This document shows positions 48,037 to 60,692 of a stretch of DNA of 64,000 bases, one piece after another. Location: contig JAAAJB010000072.1 of assembly GCA_016098155.1 (NCBI GenBank), positions 1 to 64,000 of the forward strand, read 5' to 3'. The DNA is from Actinomortierella ambigua (Eukaryota; Mortierellomycota; Mortierellomycetes; Mortierellales; Mortierellaceae). Position 1 is the first letter of the stretch. Each line of letters opens with the position of its first letter. A program made the position numbers and the translations under genes. The notes beneath the pieces were generated by a model that ran no database searches, was not told where the DNA came from, and saw only the letters and a program-made list of their open reading frames with translations.

Positions 48037-48349
48037 GGTCCTGACATGAAGGGGTTTTTTTTGGTACCTGGCCCAAGGGGGGGATAACATGCCAAGTCAC
48101 ACCACTTTTGTGACCGCCCTGCATGGCCTGAGTGCCAAGGACACCTCTTTCTTGTGGGGGAACTGCTCTTCCTTCTTTCTCTGTTTCGCTTTCTCTCCTC
48201 TCCCACCACGGCACATACCCATCGTCATTGCTTTCATTCCCTTCCTTCCCACGCCGCAAAAAAAAAAAAAAAGTAGACAAGAGAGGCAGAGGAGCCCCCC
48301 TTACACTTCCTAGTCACTCTAATATCCACATAGACAAAAAAAAATACAC
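48037..48349. promoter_or_regulatory. Shared divergent promoter region
   Basis: 313 bp between the start codons of the DDX20-like helicase (minus) and the syntaxin-8-like SNARE (plus). It contains pyrimidine-rich tracts and an A-run at 48259-48273. No gene seen. Confidence 0.5.
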
Positions 48350-49595
48350 ATGGACGCAAACTGGGGTTCAAAACTTGGCCTGGTGGCCGACAGCACACTT
48401 GTCACAGTCTACGAACGCAACAGATGCAAGTCCAATGGCCTCAACTATGAGACACAGGACAAGACAATCGAGAAAAACCTTGCTCGCCTGAAAGATGGTA
48501 TCCAGGAGTTGGAGGCAGATTTATCTCGGTCAGAGGAGGAAGGCACACTGTAAGCAGCAAAAATTGGGGGACGTGGCAAAAAAAAAATGTATGAGATGTG
48601 TGGAGCACGACACTACTTCTTGGATATCTAACCCCATTTCTCTTTTTCTTATCTTCTTTGATGGACATGGTTAGTTCCTCCAAGCAGCTCCAGGAACGTG
48701 AAGATACTCTTATTAAGCTACAACAACAGGTGGAGAAGTTGGAGGCACTGTTTCAGCACCAGGATGACTCGAATGCAAGGTACCCGGTTATACGGTAGCA
48801 GAGGATTGAGCAGCATTGGGGTGACATGTGCATACAGACTGACAGTCTCTCCTTCCCTCTCCTCCCCCCCCTCTTTCTCTCTTTCTTTGCTGCTACCAGG
48901 GAAATCTTATTGGGAAGGACTCAGACAACCATCACCCGGACATCGTCCCGAACAGTACGATTCTCCGACACAGTAGTCGAGACCGATAGCATGGACAACA
49001 CTCAGGTGCTCCAGCTGCAGCAACGCATCGTGGAAGGTACAGGACCCCCTCTCACACGCGTACATTGTCACATACTCGACCCTATCCTCATGCCTCTTTT
49101 TTTCGGGCTCCACTCGCTGACCCTTACTTTCTTATTTTCTCCCTTCTCCCTGTCATTCATGTTTTTTTTTGCGGTGTGTGTGTATGTCTATATATGGGGC
49201 AATCAAACTATTAGACCAAGATGCGCACCTCGACCGCTTGAGTGAGTCGCTGGGACGGCAGGCAGAAGTCGGATTGATGATTGGCGACGAGCTCGACATG
49301 CACGTTGAGTTGCTGGACGACACAGAGAACCTTGTTGACCGTACGGCACAGCGCCTAGGCCGTGCGAGCAAACGAATCACCAATGTAGTGCGCAAGACAA
49401 AAGGATGCGGTGAGTTTTTTTTTTGGCGCGTGCGCGTGCTATTTTTTTTTGGAGGCGGATTACATACGAATCGTTAGGATAGGCGATCAGCCCTACTAAT
49501 ATTCTCATTTGTCGTGTATTGTGGGATGTGTAGGCTCGTGGCTCACTATTCTTTTGCTTCTCGTTATCCTGATCATCGTCATCAGGTTACCGTGA
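48350..49595 (+). CDS. Qc-SNARE, syntaxin-8 type
   Basis: Five exons, 48350-48549, 48675-48779, 48900-49036, 49215-49409 and 49534-49595, give 232 aa. An N-terminal helical region (TIEKNLARLKDGIQELEADL) precedes the SNARE motif from about residue 150: LDRLSESLGRQAEVGLMIGD with zero-layer region LDMHVELLDDTENLVDRT. A C-terminal tail anchor (SWLTILLLLVILIIVIRLP) is split off in the last exon. The order and the motif before the anchor (a Cys just before the membrane) match syntaxin-8, a Qc-SNARE of endosome/vacuole fusion. The zero layer should be Gln; the nearest candidate in the alignment (EVGLMIGDELD) is shifted, so the exact residue needs an alignment. Confidence 0.87.
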
Positions 49596-50240
49596 CAATC
49601 TACGGACCTTGTGTATTTTGACTCATTCCATCCTTCCGTTCTCGGGGGGGGGGGGGTTCCCCCTCCCCCCATTCTTTGGATATAAAAAAGACAGAGGGTG
49701 CATATATATGTGCGTGTATGTGTGTATTGGCTGTGGCTCTGCCCCGAGAAGATCCTCACCGAAATAAAGATTACCCTATCAAGACAATCCAGTGCATGTC
49801 TTTTTTCTCTTTCCCTTACGCCGGATGAGATTTGAAGACGGCGGTCATAGATTTGCTCCGCAATGCAAGATCCGCCCCCTTCCCTCCACCTTCCTCTCCC
49901 TCTTCCACCCCCTTTTTTTCTTTTTTCCCGTTCCGAATCCCGTCGACTAATGCCCAGGTATAGACTAGTCTATCCGTATGTTGGGTTCATTGAATGCCTT
50001 TGTCTGTTGTGTGTGTGTCTTGAGTGATTTGGCGGGCGGCAAACGGTATGAACCGAACTTTCGATTGGTTATTTTAGAAAGCGTGGGGAAGTGGAGGGGA
50101 TTGAAAAAAAAAAGGTCTCCCTCCCTTCTCGTTCCCGCCTTGGCTACACTCTCCACTCTCCTTAAAACGAGACATCAACCTGTTTCTCATCACATCTTGA
50201 CCTGACAACAACAACAACAACAACAACAACATCAACCTCA
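49596..50240. other. Intergenic with a G-run/C-run and CAA repeat
   Basis: No gene seen. It holds a G13 run directly followed by TT and a C-rich run (49644-49670), able to form a hairpin or be a sequencing problem, and a (CAA)n tract at 50205-50230 in the leader of the next gene. Confidence 0.55.
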
Positions 50241-51713
50241 ATGACAATCACGACTGCATCCCCCAACCTGGGCCATCTGCTGCCTCCAAACTGGAAGGCA
50301 AAGATTACGGAATGGCTGCAGGAGGACATTCCCTCATTCGACTACGGTGGCTATGTTGTCGGAGAAAAAGAGACGGTCGCTATTCTCTACGGCAAGAGCG
50401 AGGTATGTTCACCAGCTAGCCAGTCAGCCAAACACGTCTCTTTGTCGGGGGGGGGGGAACGGGGGTAGTAGGGTGCTGAAATGGAATAGGCTGTGCATGC
50501 TCACTCGACAGTGAGAGAAGACAAGTTGTGACAAGATCAATAGTCGATCCACACCAAACAGCAGAAGGAAATCGATTCAACGGCTTGTTCCTGATCGAAA
50601 TCGTCACTGATGACCATTGGATCATATTCATAGGGTATCGTCGCTGGCGTGCCATTCTTCACGGAGGTCTTTGAACAGCTGGGCTGCAGGTAAAATGGCA
50701 GTGCTAATGGGTCCCTTTCCTACTCTTTGGCAGACAAAAGAAGAAGAAGAAAAAAAAAAGCTTGGTTTCGGGATATGTCGGCACAAAGAATGGCAGCCAC
50801 TTTCATTCTGACTGCAAGAGAGTTACTCCCTCCTCCATTTGTATTCATTTTTTTAGAGTCGAGTGGCATGTCAAGGAAGGCGAGGTGCTCAAGCCCATCC
50901 AAGAATGCGCCCACGTCTACGGTCCCGTGCGTCAACTCCTGATCGGCGAGCGCACGGCGCTGAACCTGATGGCGCGCTGCAGTGGCATTGCCTCGCAAGC
51001 GCATCGGGTCCGGCTTCTCAAGGACAAGAACGGCTTCAAGGGTGTCATTGCCGGCACACGCAAGACCACTCCCGGGTTCCGTCTGGTCGAAAAGTACGGC
51101 ATGCTGGTCGGAGGCGCCGATACCCATCGCATGGATCTCTCGACCATGATCATGCTCAAGGACAATCATGTCTGGAGCACAGGCTCCATCACAAACGCCG
51201 TTGCCAAGGCCAAATCCGTCGGTGGCTTCTCGCTCAAGATTGAGGTCGAGTGCCGATCCGAGGCCGAGGCCGATGAGGCCATTGCTGCCGGTGCCGATAT
51301 CATCATGCTCGACAACTTTGAGGGCGATGCCCTCAAGGCTGCGGCTGCCAGCATCAAGAGCCGCTGGGCGGCAAAGGGCCGCCAGGTCCTGGTCGAGTGC
51401 AGTGGCGGTGTGACGGAGCACAACATTGAAGAGTACTTTTGCGACTGTAAGTTGAGTCCCGTGTTGTTGTTTTTGTTGTTTTTGTCGTTTTTGTCGTTTT
51501 TTTTTACGGTCTGTGCCCCTCCTGCCTTTCAAAGAATGGGATCGGCAGGCAAAGAGAGAGCCCAGCTAACGAAGAGCAACCTCTGTTGTCTCCTGTCAAC
51601 CACCCCTCCACAAACCATTGTTGCTATTAGCCATCGACATTATCAGCATGGGATCGATGACCCAAGGAGTCTCGTTTGTCGACTTTTCTCTCAAGGTGCA
51701 AAAGGACAAGTGA
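50241..51713 (+). CDS. BNA6: Nicotinate-nucleotide pyrophosphorylase (quinolinate phosphoribosyltransferase)
   Basis: Four exons, 50241-50402, 50634-50689, 50857-51446 and 51631-51713, give 296 aa, the normal size. The enzyme converts quinolinate and PRPP to nicotinate mononucleotide, the step at which de novo tryptophan-derived synthesis enters the NAD pathway. Family residues are clear: [42 protein letters not shown] (substrate-binding Arg/Lys/His), IEVECRS, IIMLDNF, and the end [17 protein letters not shown]. The leader has a (CAA)n repeat that ends 10 nt before the ATG. Confidence 0.95.
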
Positions 51714-53152
51714 ACAAACAACTACGAGGATGCATAGGCCAGCCATACATACATAGAACAGCAAAAAAAAAAAAAAAAAAAAAAAAGGGACCTTTTTCCC
51801 CCCCGCGTTTTCCCAAAATTTCCCCTTATAACACNNNNNNNNNNNNNNNNNNNNNNNNNNNNNNNNNNNNNNNNNNNNNNNNNNNNNNNNNNNNNNNNNN
51901 NNNNNNNNNNNNNNNNNNNNNNNNNNNNNNNNNNNNNNNNNNNNNNNNNNNNNNNNNNNNNNNNNNNNNNNNNNNNNNNNNNNNNNNNNNNNNNNNNNNN
52001 NNNNNNNNNNNNNNNNNNNNNNNNNNNNNNNNNNNNNNNNNNNNNNNNNNNNNNNNNNNNNNNNNNNNNNNNNNNNNNNNNNNNNNNNNNNNNNNNNNNN
52101 NNNNNNNNNNNNNNNNNNNNNNNNNNNNNNNNNNNNNNNNNNNNNNNNNNNNNNNNNNNNNNNNNNNNNNNNNNNNNNNNNNNNNNNNNNNNNNNNNNNN
52201 NNNNNNNNNNNNNNNNNNNNNNNNNNNNNNNNNNNNNNNNNNNNNNNNNNNNNNNNNNNNNNNNNNNNNNNNNNNNNNNNNNNNNNNNNNNNNNNNNNNN
52301 NNNNNNNNNNNNNNNNNNNNNNNNNNNNNNNNNNNNNNNNNNNNNNNNNNNNNNNNNNNNNNNNNNNNNNNNNNNNNNNNNNNNNNNNNNNNNNNNNNNN
52401 NNNNNNNNNNNNNNNNNNNNNNNNNNNNNNNNNNNNNNNNNNNNNNNNNNNNNNNNNNNNNNNNNNNNNNNNNNNNNNNNNNNNNNNNNNNNNNNNNNNN
52501 NNNNNNNNNNNNNNNNNNNNNNNNNNNNNNNNNNNNNNNNNNNNNNNNNNNNNNNNNNNNNNNNNNNNNNNNNNNNNNNNNNNNNNNNNNNNNNNNNNNN
52601 NNNNNNNNNNNNNNNNNNNNNNNNNNNNNNNNNNNNNNNNNNNNNNNNNNNNNNNNNNNNNNNNNNNNNNNNNNNNNCCCCTTGACTTGGAGTGAATGCT
52701 CGTTGCAGAGGCCCCCCCCCCCCACCGAGGATTGAGAATCAAGGAAGTTGAAGAAGAGAACCCAGAGGGCAAGTCTAGCATCGTTTTCGAAAGGAAAAAA
52801 ATGACCAAGCAAGAGGCGAGAGGGGGAAAGCCCTTACCCCCTCCCGCAATTTGTATTAGCAGCACACCTTTCGAGATCTATATCCTTCCTCCCCCCATTG
52901 TGTATTTGATAGCTTCCTTTCCACCCCCCCCTACCCCATATGTATTCTTTTTTTTTTAAGCACGTTCATTTACTCTTGTACAATAGACAGCACAAAATGC
53001 AATCTTTCTCTTGTCACACTCTGTGGTCTGATCTTCTGGGTTTTTTTGGGGGGTGGAATGAGGGTGAATTTGCGGCGATCTACAACTTTTATTCTATTCG
53101 CATGCCCTTTTTTCATGTTTTTCTTTTTGTTATTTTCTTTTTTTTCTTTTTT
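51714..53152. other. Intergenic region containing an assembly gap
   Basis: No gene seen on either side of the gap. The left edge ends in a poly-A run and a C/T-rich, low-quality-looking stretch. The right side has C-runs and T-runs, then the 3' end of the Rpn12 gene. Confidence 0.6.
51835..52677. other. Run of 843 Ns (assembly gap)
   Basis: All bases are N. Any ORF or protein drawn across it is artificial. The gap starts shortly after a homopolymer A run, a common cause of broken contigs. Confidence 0.99.
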
Positions 53153-54355
53153 TTACACAATGCGATCCATGTCACGAGCATAGAACAGCGCCTGCTTGAT
53201 GATCTGCTCTGCAGGGATCGTGACCTTCTCATCCGCGCTCGAATGGAAGTACGCCTTTTGCTCCGCCGGGTTGACCTTCCAGTTGCGTTCCTTGGCAAAA
53301 TTGAGGATGTCGCCCATGTCCGTAAAGAACAACAACGTGCCGGCATCCTTGAGCGGCAGGCTCGTATAGGCCTTCTCGCTGCAGCTCGCAATCTCGTTCC
53401 GGATCGTGCCCATCAGAATATCAATGAAAAACAGGTATTCCGCCGCAGGCACCACCTGTCGTGAACTCCACACCCGATTGTACGACCCTTCCATCAACGA
53501 CTGCTCCAGCTTGATCGCATACTGGATCGAAGGATTGTTGTGCAATTGCTCCGGCTCAATCTTCTCCAGTGCTGTGTGGAAATCCGAAATCCGGTTCTGT
53601 GACAGCAGGCACACCAGGTTGAGTCCGATCAGAGAGTACTTTTGGGAGGATGGAGGCAGGTGGCTAGACGGGATTACGAGACAAAAAGTAGATTGAAATG
53701 AAAGAGAGAGAGAGAGAGGTGTGTATAGAATAAGTATCATTGTTGAGGTCAAAAAGTTTGGCATGTCTTGCATTCTCCTGTACGCCTTTTCCTTTTTTTT
53801 TTTCTCTTCACCCTCTCTCACCTATAGTCGTTGTAGTATGACTGCAGCTGAGCAATGTATCGCTCAAACGAGTCAATATCCTTGGTACGGATGCTCCATT
53901 GGGCGCCAATCTCCAAAACGTCGCCTATCATTGAGAGTCGTGTCAAGGATAGAAGGGAGTCAGTGACGTTGTCCTTGTGTGTAGTGTGTTTTCCTTCCAT
54001 GCATAATACTATTCCTGATGGTCGTGAATCATATAAAATGTTGTGTAAAAACATACGAGCCAGAAGGAGCTCCTCTGTGCTCGCGTGCTTGGCGTCGTGT
54101 GTCAGGAACGAGATCTCCATCAAAGCGATCTACAGGCAAAATGAGTAAGATATCATAGTACATTAGAATGCGTTCGCTAGTTCAACGAGTCGAGCTGCCT
54201 ATCGCTTCAGAACCACCAGCCATGCTCCTTCTCCGTCCAGGCCGTTTTACCTTGAGCTTCAACAGGAGCTGTCCGCACTTGTCGAGGTTGCAACTGGGCG
54301 AGTTGAACTCGGCCTTTAATGCCTGTGCAAGTTCCTTAATGTTCTGAAGAGTCAT
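53153..54355 (-). CDS. RPN12: 26S proteasome regulatory subunit Rpn12 (PSMD8)
   Basis: Four exons, 54355-54251, 54129-54057, 53924-53822 and 53663-53153, give 263 aa. Helical-repeat features of Rpn12 are clear: KCGQLLLKLK, ILKIGAQW-type stretch VLEIGAQWSIRTKDIDSFER, SQKYSLIGLNLVCLLSQNRI, YNRVWSSRQVVPAAEYLFF and the PCI end YFHSSADEKVTIPAEQII. Rpn12 is a lid subunit of the 19S particle and the last lid protein to join during assembly. The acceptors follow T-rich tracts. Length agrees with yeast Rpn12 (about 270 aa). Confidence 0.95.
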
Positions 54356-54838
54356 CTGTGCGCTGTGTGTATGTGTGTTGGAGTGTCGAGAAAAAAAAAG
54401 TCCTTGATGAGGGGGGGGGGCAAGAACGGGGCGTGAATGAATGTGGAGGTAGGTAAGAGAATGAGTGAATGGTGTACGCGTTGCTTCGCCCCGAAGAGAG
54501 AGCCAACGTAATTGACGCATTATTACGTTTATTTGATTCGGCGTAATTAAAGTAGCTAATCCATTTTAGGATACTCCGCGCGCGCGCAGCCATCCCTTAC
54601 AAGCGTGTAGGTCATACTTTTGTTGTTGCGTCGACTAGGGTGTGTGGGGCTCCAAGCACGGCCCATGTGCAAGTGGCGACCAGCAAAACACTACTTTTTC
54701 TTTCTTTCTTTGGAAACGGAATAGACACAATGGCATATGGAGTGTAGTTTGCAATTTTTTTCATTTAGACTCGAGTTCAAAAAAGCACAACTATGGAGAG
54801 TATGAAGGGGAGGAGGAGGGCGTTATTTTTTTTTTTTT
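54356..54838. other. Intergenic between Rpn12 and MAP2
   Basis: No gene seen. It carries the Rpn12 promoter (minus strand) and the MAP2 3' end. Homopolymer tracts at 54411-54420 (G) and 54827-54840 (T). Confidence 0.5.
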
Positions 54839-56546
<1,708 letters not shown>

Positions 56547-56731
56547 TGGTCAACTCGAATGCAATGCAAAGTGAAATTGGGCGAAGGGAGTACAATCAAC
56601 AGGCGTGGAAAGAAAAAAAATCTACAATGGTGGGGGCGTCCAAAAGCAGTCCCATGGGCGAGACAAGAACAGGACCGCGCCATTCATCAAGTTCACCATT
56701 TGACACACGCACGCACGCCCAGCTCGCCACA

Positions 56732-57152
56732 ATGGAAGAAGACTTTCATGAGGATATGCTTCTGGACGACGACAACTCGCCTATGAGCCTGAATGACTTT
56801 GAGGAGCACGTCGACCCTCGTCGTGGTCCTGGCCTTGCCAAGGTCGTTGACAAGAACTTCTTTAAAGGTACTACTGACACACGTACCTCGTTGACGTGGG
56901 TCGTATGTGTTGGCTTGGCGCCACTAGAGTTTTAGAGTGACGAGAAATATCGCGAATAATGGAGGATTATCATGTCTACAATGCCAAGGGCCCACTCACC
57001 CACTCATTCACTCACTCACTCACTCACTCACACCTTTTACTGTTGCTGTTGCTTTTCATACACTCTTATTTCTTCTTTTTCTAACATGGTTGTTTGTAGA
57101 CTTTCCTGACCTCTTTGACGACGACCAGCCCATCCAGCCGGTCAAGACATAG
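56732..57152 (+). CDS. COPS9: COP9 signalosome subunit 9 (CSNAP) homologue
   Basis: Two exons, 56732-56867 and 57100-57152, give 62 aa; human COPS9 has 57. The C-terminal block KNFFKDFPDLFDDDQP closely resembles the FFNDFEDLFDDDD end of COPS9, formed only when the two exons are joined. Upstream residues are acidic (MEEDFHEDMLLDDDNSPM). COPS9 is the ninth, small acidic subunit that stabilises the signalosome, which removes NEDD8 from cullins. An in-frame ATG at 56627 would extend it by 35 residues (MVGASKSSP) but 56732 gives the usual size. The intron has a (CACT)n repeat. AATAAA lies at 57297-57302. Confidence 0.8.
57001..57032 (+). repeat. CACT tetranucleotide repeat in intron
   Basis: Tandem (CACT)n within the COPS9 intron, interrupted once near its left end. 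Confidence 0.8.
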
Positions 57153-57582
57153 AGACAATGCTCTCGAAAAAGCAAGATCAATGTGGATGAGGAACACGAA
57201 GATGGGCGCGAGGGCCGCCTCTCCCCCTCCTCCTCCAGATGTATATACAGATTACTTGCGCCACTTTCAACATACCGAACCCTCAAATGCGCAACAAATA
57301 AAACATTTTAAAGGAAAAAAGTATGACACGCATGTACGATGGCATTAAGCGGGCAGTGGTTACTAGGCGGCTAGGTCAAGCAAACCTGGCTCTTGAGCAA
57401 GGCATGGTTGCCACTTCAAAGTCCACCCAAAGGTGGTGGTGGTTGTGACCTCTGTTTTTTCTTTTTGGCTCGGGTGGGTGTGGAGAAAGAAAGAACGAGA
57501 GGAACGAGTATTGAACGTGCTTCTTGAGGGAGAAGGCCATCGACAATTCCATCTTTTTTCCTCTCCTTACCACCATTTGCAA
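57153..57582. other. Intergenic between COPS9 and J-protein
   Basis: No gene seen. It holds the COPS9 3' end with AATAAA at 57297-57302 and the J-protein promoter. Confidence 0.5.
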
Positions 57583-58488
57583 ATGCTCAGACCATTCAGG
57601 ACCCGTTTGCGGGACATTCAGCCAGTAGCCATCACATCGAGTCAGCCATGGGCATGCTTCTCATCCCCACCGACAAGACGCCTGCATGCGACCCCTCGCA
57701 TCCACGAGCGCAAGCGGCTGACCCACTACGAGCACCTTGAGCTGGAGCCCAGTGCTGATCGCAAGCGGATCAAGGCCCAGTTCTATCGCCTGTCCAAACT
57801 GCACCACCCAGATAAGACAGCCTCTGAAGAGTCTCGACAAAAGTTTCTCAAGATCAACGAAGCCTACTCCGTCCTGGGCAACGACCGCTCCAGGTTTGAG
57901 TATGATCTGACGCTTCGAGACCGCTCTGATGGCCTCTACTCTAGTGGCAGTAGCAGCAGCCATAGTAGCAGCCGGGCTGCCCCGAATCGGGGTACCCTCC
58001 GACGCACACCCTTCCGCCACTCGCCCCATTCGGCGGCAGCAGCCGCGGCCGCCCAACGAGCAGCTGCGCAACGGTCAGCGGCGTTTCGACCGAGCTTTGG
58101 ACAGGAGGCACCCTCGCATTTTGACGCCAAAGCTCATCAGGAGATGCACTACGAGCAAGAGTTGCGGCACCAGGAGCGGCTGAAGAAACGAGTGCAAGAG
58201 TCGGAGGAGTACCAGAGGCAACAAAGAAAGGAGTCGGAGGATTCGTGGTCGGGCAGGGTGCTTCGGGTGTCGTTCCTGTTCCTCATCGTCATTGTGGTTT
58301 CGTCCTTGCCCAAGGTCTTTGCGGACGAAAAGGGCAAGCGCACGAGCAAGAGTGATAGCAGTGACGTTGATGCTGATGATGGGAGTGATGGCGATAACAA
58401 TGACGATGACGAAGAGATGAGCCAGATCAAGGCGCTCTGGGAATGCAGGTCAACTGGAGCTACGCCGATACTACTCGAACAAGACTAG
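57583..58488 (+). CDS. Mitochondrial membrane J-domain protein
   Basis: A single exon of 301 aa from ATG 57583. Residues 1-45 are Arg-rich without acidic residues until the J domain (MLRPFRTRLRDIQPVAITSS, then SSPPTRRLHATPRIHERKR), a mitochondrial presequence. The J domain covers about 46-110 with its HPD tripeptide in KLHHPDKTASEE. An Ala-rich and charged linker leads to a transmembrane helix near 229-248 (SFLFLIVIVVSSLPKVF) and an Asp/Ser acidic end. J-proteins stimulate Hsp70. The arrangement resembles DNAJC4-like or yeast Jid1, but I cannot assign the orthologue. This is the only recognised family gene in the window without an intron. Confidence 0.87.
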   Translation: MLRPFRTRLRDIQPVAITSSQPWACFSSPPTRRLHATPRIHERKRLTHYEHLELEPSADRKRIKAQFYRLSKLHHPDKTASEESRQKFLKINEAYSVLGNDRSRFEYDLTLRDRSDGLYSSGSSSSHSSSRAAPNRGTLRRTPFRHSPHSAAAAAAAQRAAAQRSAAFRPSFGQEAPSHFDAKAHQEMHYEQELRHQERLKKRVQESEEYQRQQRKESEDSWSGRVLRVSFLFLIVIVVSSLPKVFADEKGKRTSKSDSSDVDADDGSDGDNNDDDEEMSQIKALWECRSTGATPILLEQD

Positions 58489-58717
58489 CTAGAGTTTCTT
58501 TTTTTGTACAATATCCACACTACCACCACTACCACCACTACCACCACTCTAACCACTAATATTCGCATTTTTTATCTTTGCAACTGTTTGTGTTTCAACG
58601 ATTTGGTATATATTCAGAGATGACAAAGTAGAATCACAAAACTAAAGTACAGATGAAGACCAAAAAGAAATGAAAGAAAGAAAGACAGAAAGAAAAGGAT
58701 GTGACGAGACAACGGTC

Positions 58718-59501
58718 CTAGTCGTCAAAGTCTGGGATCTGGTCGAACGTGTATCCATCGTATTCCTGGTAAGCATAGTAGGCAAGGCCAACGTGGTAGG
58801 CTCCTATGATATGATGGAACAATAATACAAAAAAGAAAATGGGTTGGTCAGAGGAGAGCCCAATGGAGATTTGTTCGTGCCAAGCGATCCATATTCAAGC
58901 CAAGCGGTCCATATTCACGCCATATTACCAGGGATAAAGCAAAGTGCGCCGAGGACGAGAAGCGGCGTTCCTTTGTCTAGCCAATCCTATATATGTATAC
59001 AAGTGGAAGAAGTAAGAGGTCCATCAACGTGTATTAAAAGAAAGAAGGGCGACGCCTTTTAACTGTTTTTTTTTTTTTTTTTTTTCATTTCTTCCTTTTC
59101 TTTTCTTGACAGGAGCATGTACAGTCGATCGAAGAAGCAACTTACAGGACTATCGAGGATGCCCACGTTGAGCAAAGAGCCAATGACCAGGCCAACAATG
59201 CCGATAATAAAGAGGAGGGCCGCAAGGGCAATAGACTTCCATGGGACTATAGTAAAATTGCAATGGAAAGATAGAAATGAAGTGCGAGGAGCATTAGGTC
59301 ATGGAGGGCAGCGGCGTAACAAGAAGAAGAAGAGGAGGACAGACAAGTAAACGTGTTGATGTGGTTGGCGGTGGGTGGGTGGATGGATATATGGATGACA
59401 AAGGACATACGCTGTGGAGTCGGGGCAATGAACTGGCCTTCGGTAAAGTGGGTTTGCCCGTTGAGCTGGAGGAAGCGGGCGGCGCGCCTTGGAAACTTCA
59501 T
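58718..59501 (-). CDS. TMEM230 family membrane protein
   Basis: Four exons, 59501-59411, 59246-59146, 58986-58929 and 58803-58718, give 111 aa (human TMEM230 is 120). It starts MKFPRRAARFLQLNGQTHF and has two transmembrane helices, IALAALLFIIGIVGLVIGSL and GTPLLVLGALCFIPG. It ends AYHVGLAYYAYQEYDGYTFD plus QIPDFDD, the hallmark C-terminus of TMEM230. TMEM230 sits on secretory and recycling vesicles and is involved in trafficking. No part is long enough to be found as a single ORF, so it is easily missed. It is divergent from EAF6. Confidence 0.88.
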
Positions 59502-59909
59502 TTTTTTGCGAGTGCGCTTGACGAGTTTTGAGAGGCCCGAAGAATGTGCTCTATGTGAGTGGTGTTCTCGACTGGTAGAGGAGGAGGATGGGGGACGGTG
59601 GTCGAGGTGGTGGGCGTTGTTCATGGGATGTTTGAGGCAATGAGAGAGAGAGAGGGAGGGGGGGGGGGAGAAGAGACACAGACAGACAGAGACAGAACAG
59701 AACGGACAGACCCAAAGCACGAGGGCTGTTCTGTGTCTGTCATGTTCATGTCGTGGCTTGTTCCTCTCCCTCTTTCCCCTCCACAAAATTGGACTATCTT
59801 CTGCGTGCTTTGACTCTCAAGTCTCAACGCTGTCCCTCAAGCCCACTCCAGCCCAACCTAGTCAGCCCAGCCAACAACAACTGCAACATACACACATTAG
59901 AGCTCGACA
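59502..59909. promoter_or_regulatory. Shared divergent promoter region
   Basis: 408 bp between the start codons of the TMEM230-like gene (minus) and EAF6 (plus). A short GA/G-run tract is at about 59642-59670. No gene seen. Confidence 0.5.
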
Positions 59910-60692
59910 ATGCCCGATGCAAGCGAAGTCGTATGTGTGGCCCACCTACCATTGCCTCTCACCTGCCATCTCGTATCACCACCATGGCCAGGAAGAAACA
60001 AACAAACTGACAATTATTCTTCTCTGTCTCTCCTTGCAATGCGCTGCTCATTATATAGAAAGAAAAGGAGAAGGTCACCCACCAAATGTACCTGGAGGCA
60101 AAGAACGAGCTGAATGAATTGATTGCGCGCAAAAAGTTGGTCGACAGGAACCTCGCCAGTCTGGAAAACAGCATCTACGCCTTTGAGGGCTCCTATCTCG
60201 AGGACACCCTGCATGGTGGCAACATCATCCGCGGCTTTGATGGATACCTGAATCCAAAGGCTGACAAGAGCCGGCAAAAGTACTCTGAGTCGGACCGACT
60301 CTTTTCCATGTCGTCCACCACATTCACTAAGGTATTTTTGACTCTTTTTTTTTCTCAGTCTTCAAGACCTGTCTCCCTTGGAAAATCAACTTGACATTGA
60401 CACATTTCTGTTCTATTTAAAAAAAAAAATCGACTAGGCATTGCAAATCAAGGACAACCCCGACCAAGAGTCGTCGGATGAAGGAAAGAGATCATCAAGC
60501 AAACGACCCAGCAACAGACCTACACCTGTCCCAACACCGGCATCAACACCTTCCTCATCATCCAACCGGAGGCTACTGAAGCAGCAGCAAAAGTCGTCGA
60601 GCTCATCCTCCAAAAACCTCGACAACCGACCATCCAAAAAGCTCCGGATGTCCTCGGGTCGAGAAAATGATGATGAGGATCTGGATGTCTGA
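59910..60692 (+). CDS. EAF6: Histone acetyltransferase complex subunit Eaf6
   Basis: Three exons, 59910-59930 (21 nt), 60059-60331 and 60438-60692, give 182 aa. The core KNELNELIARKKLVDRNLAS followed by YAFEGSYLEDT, GGNIIRGFDGYL and RQKYSESDRLFSMSS is the Eaf6/MEAF6 signature. Eaf6 is a small nuclear subunit of NuA4 and NuA3-type acetyltransferase complexes. The coiled coil lies about residues 12-40. The Ser/Thr/Pro/Lys-rich C-terminal tail (NRPTPVPTPASTPSSSS) is disordered and ends DDEDLDV. The first exon codes only for MPDASEV. Confidence 0.92.

Noticed and set aside
50762..52865. Long ORFs running through the N block
   Set aside because: They exist only because Ns contain no stop codons; the true BNA6 exon ends at 51446.
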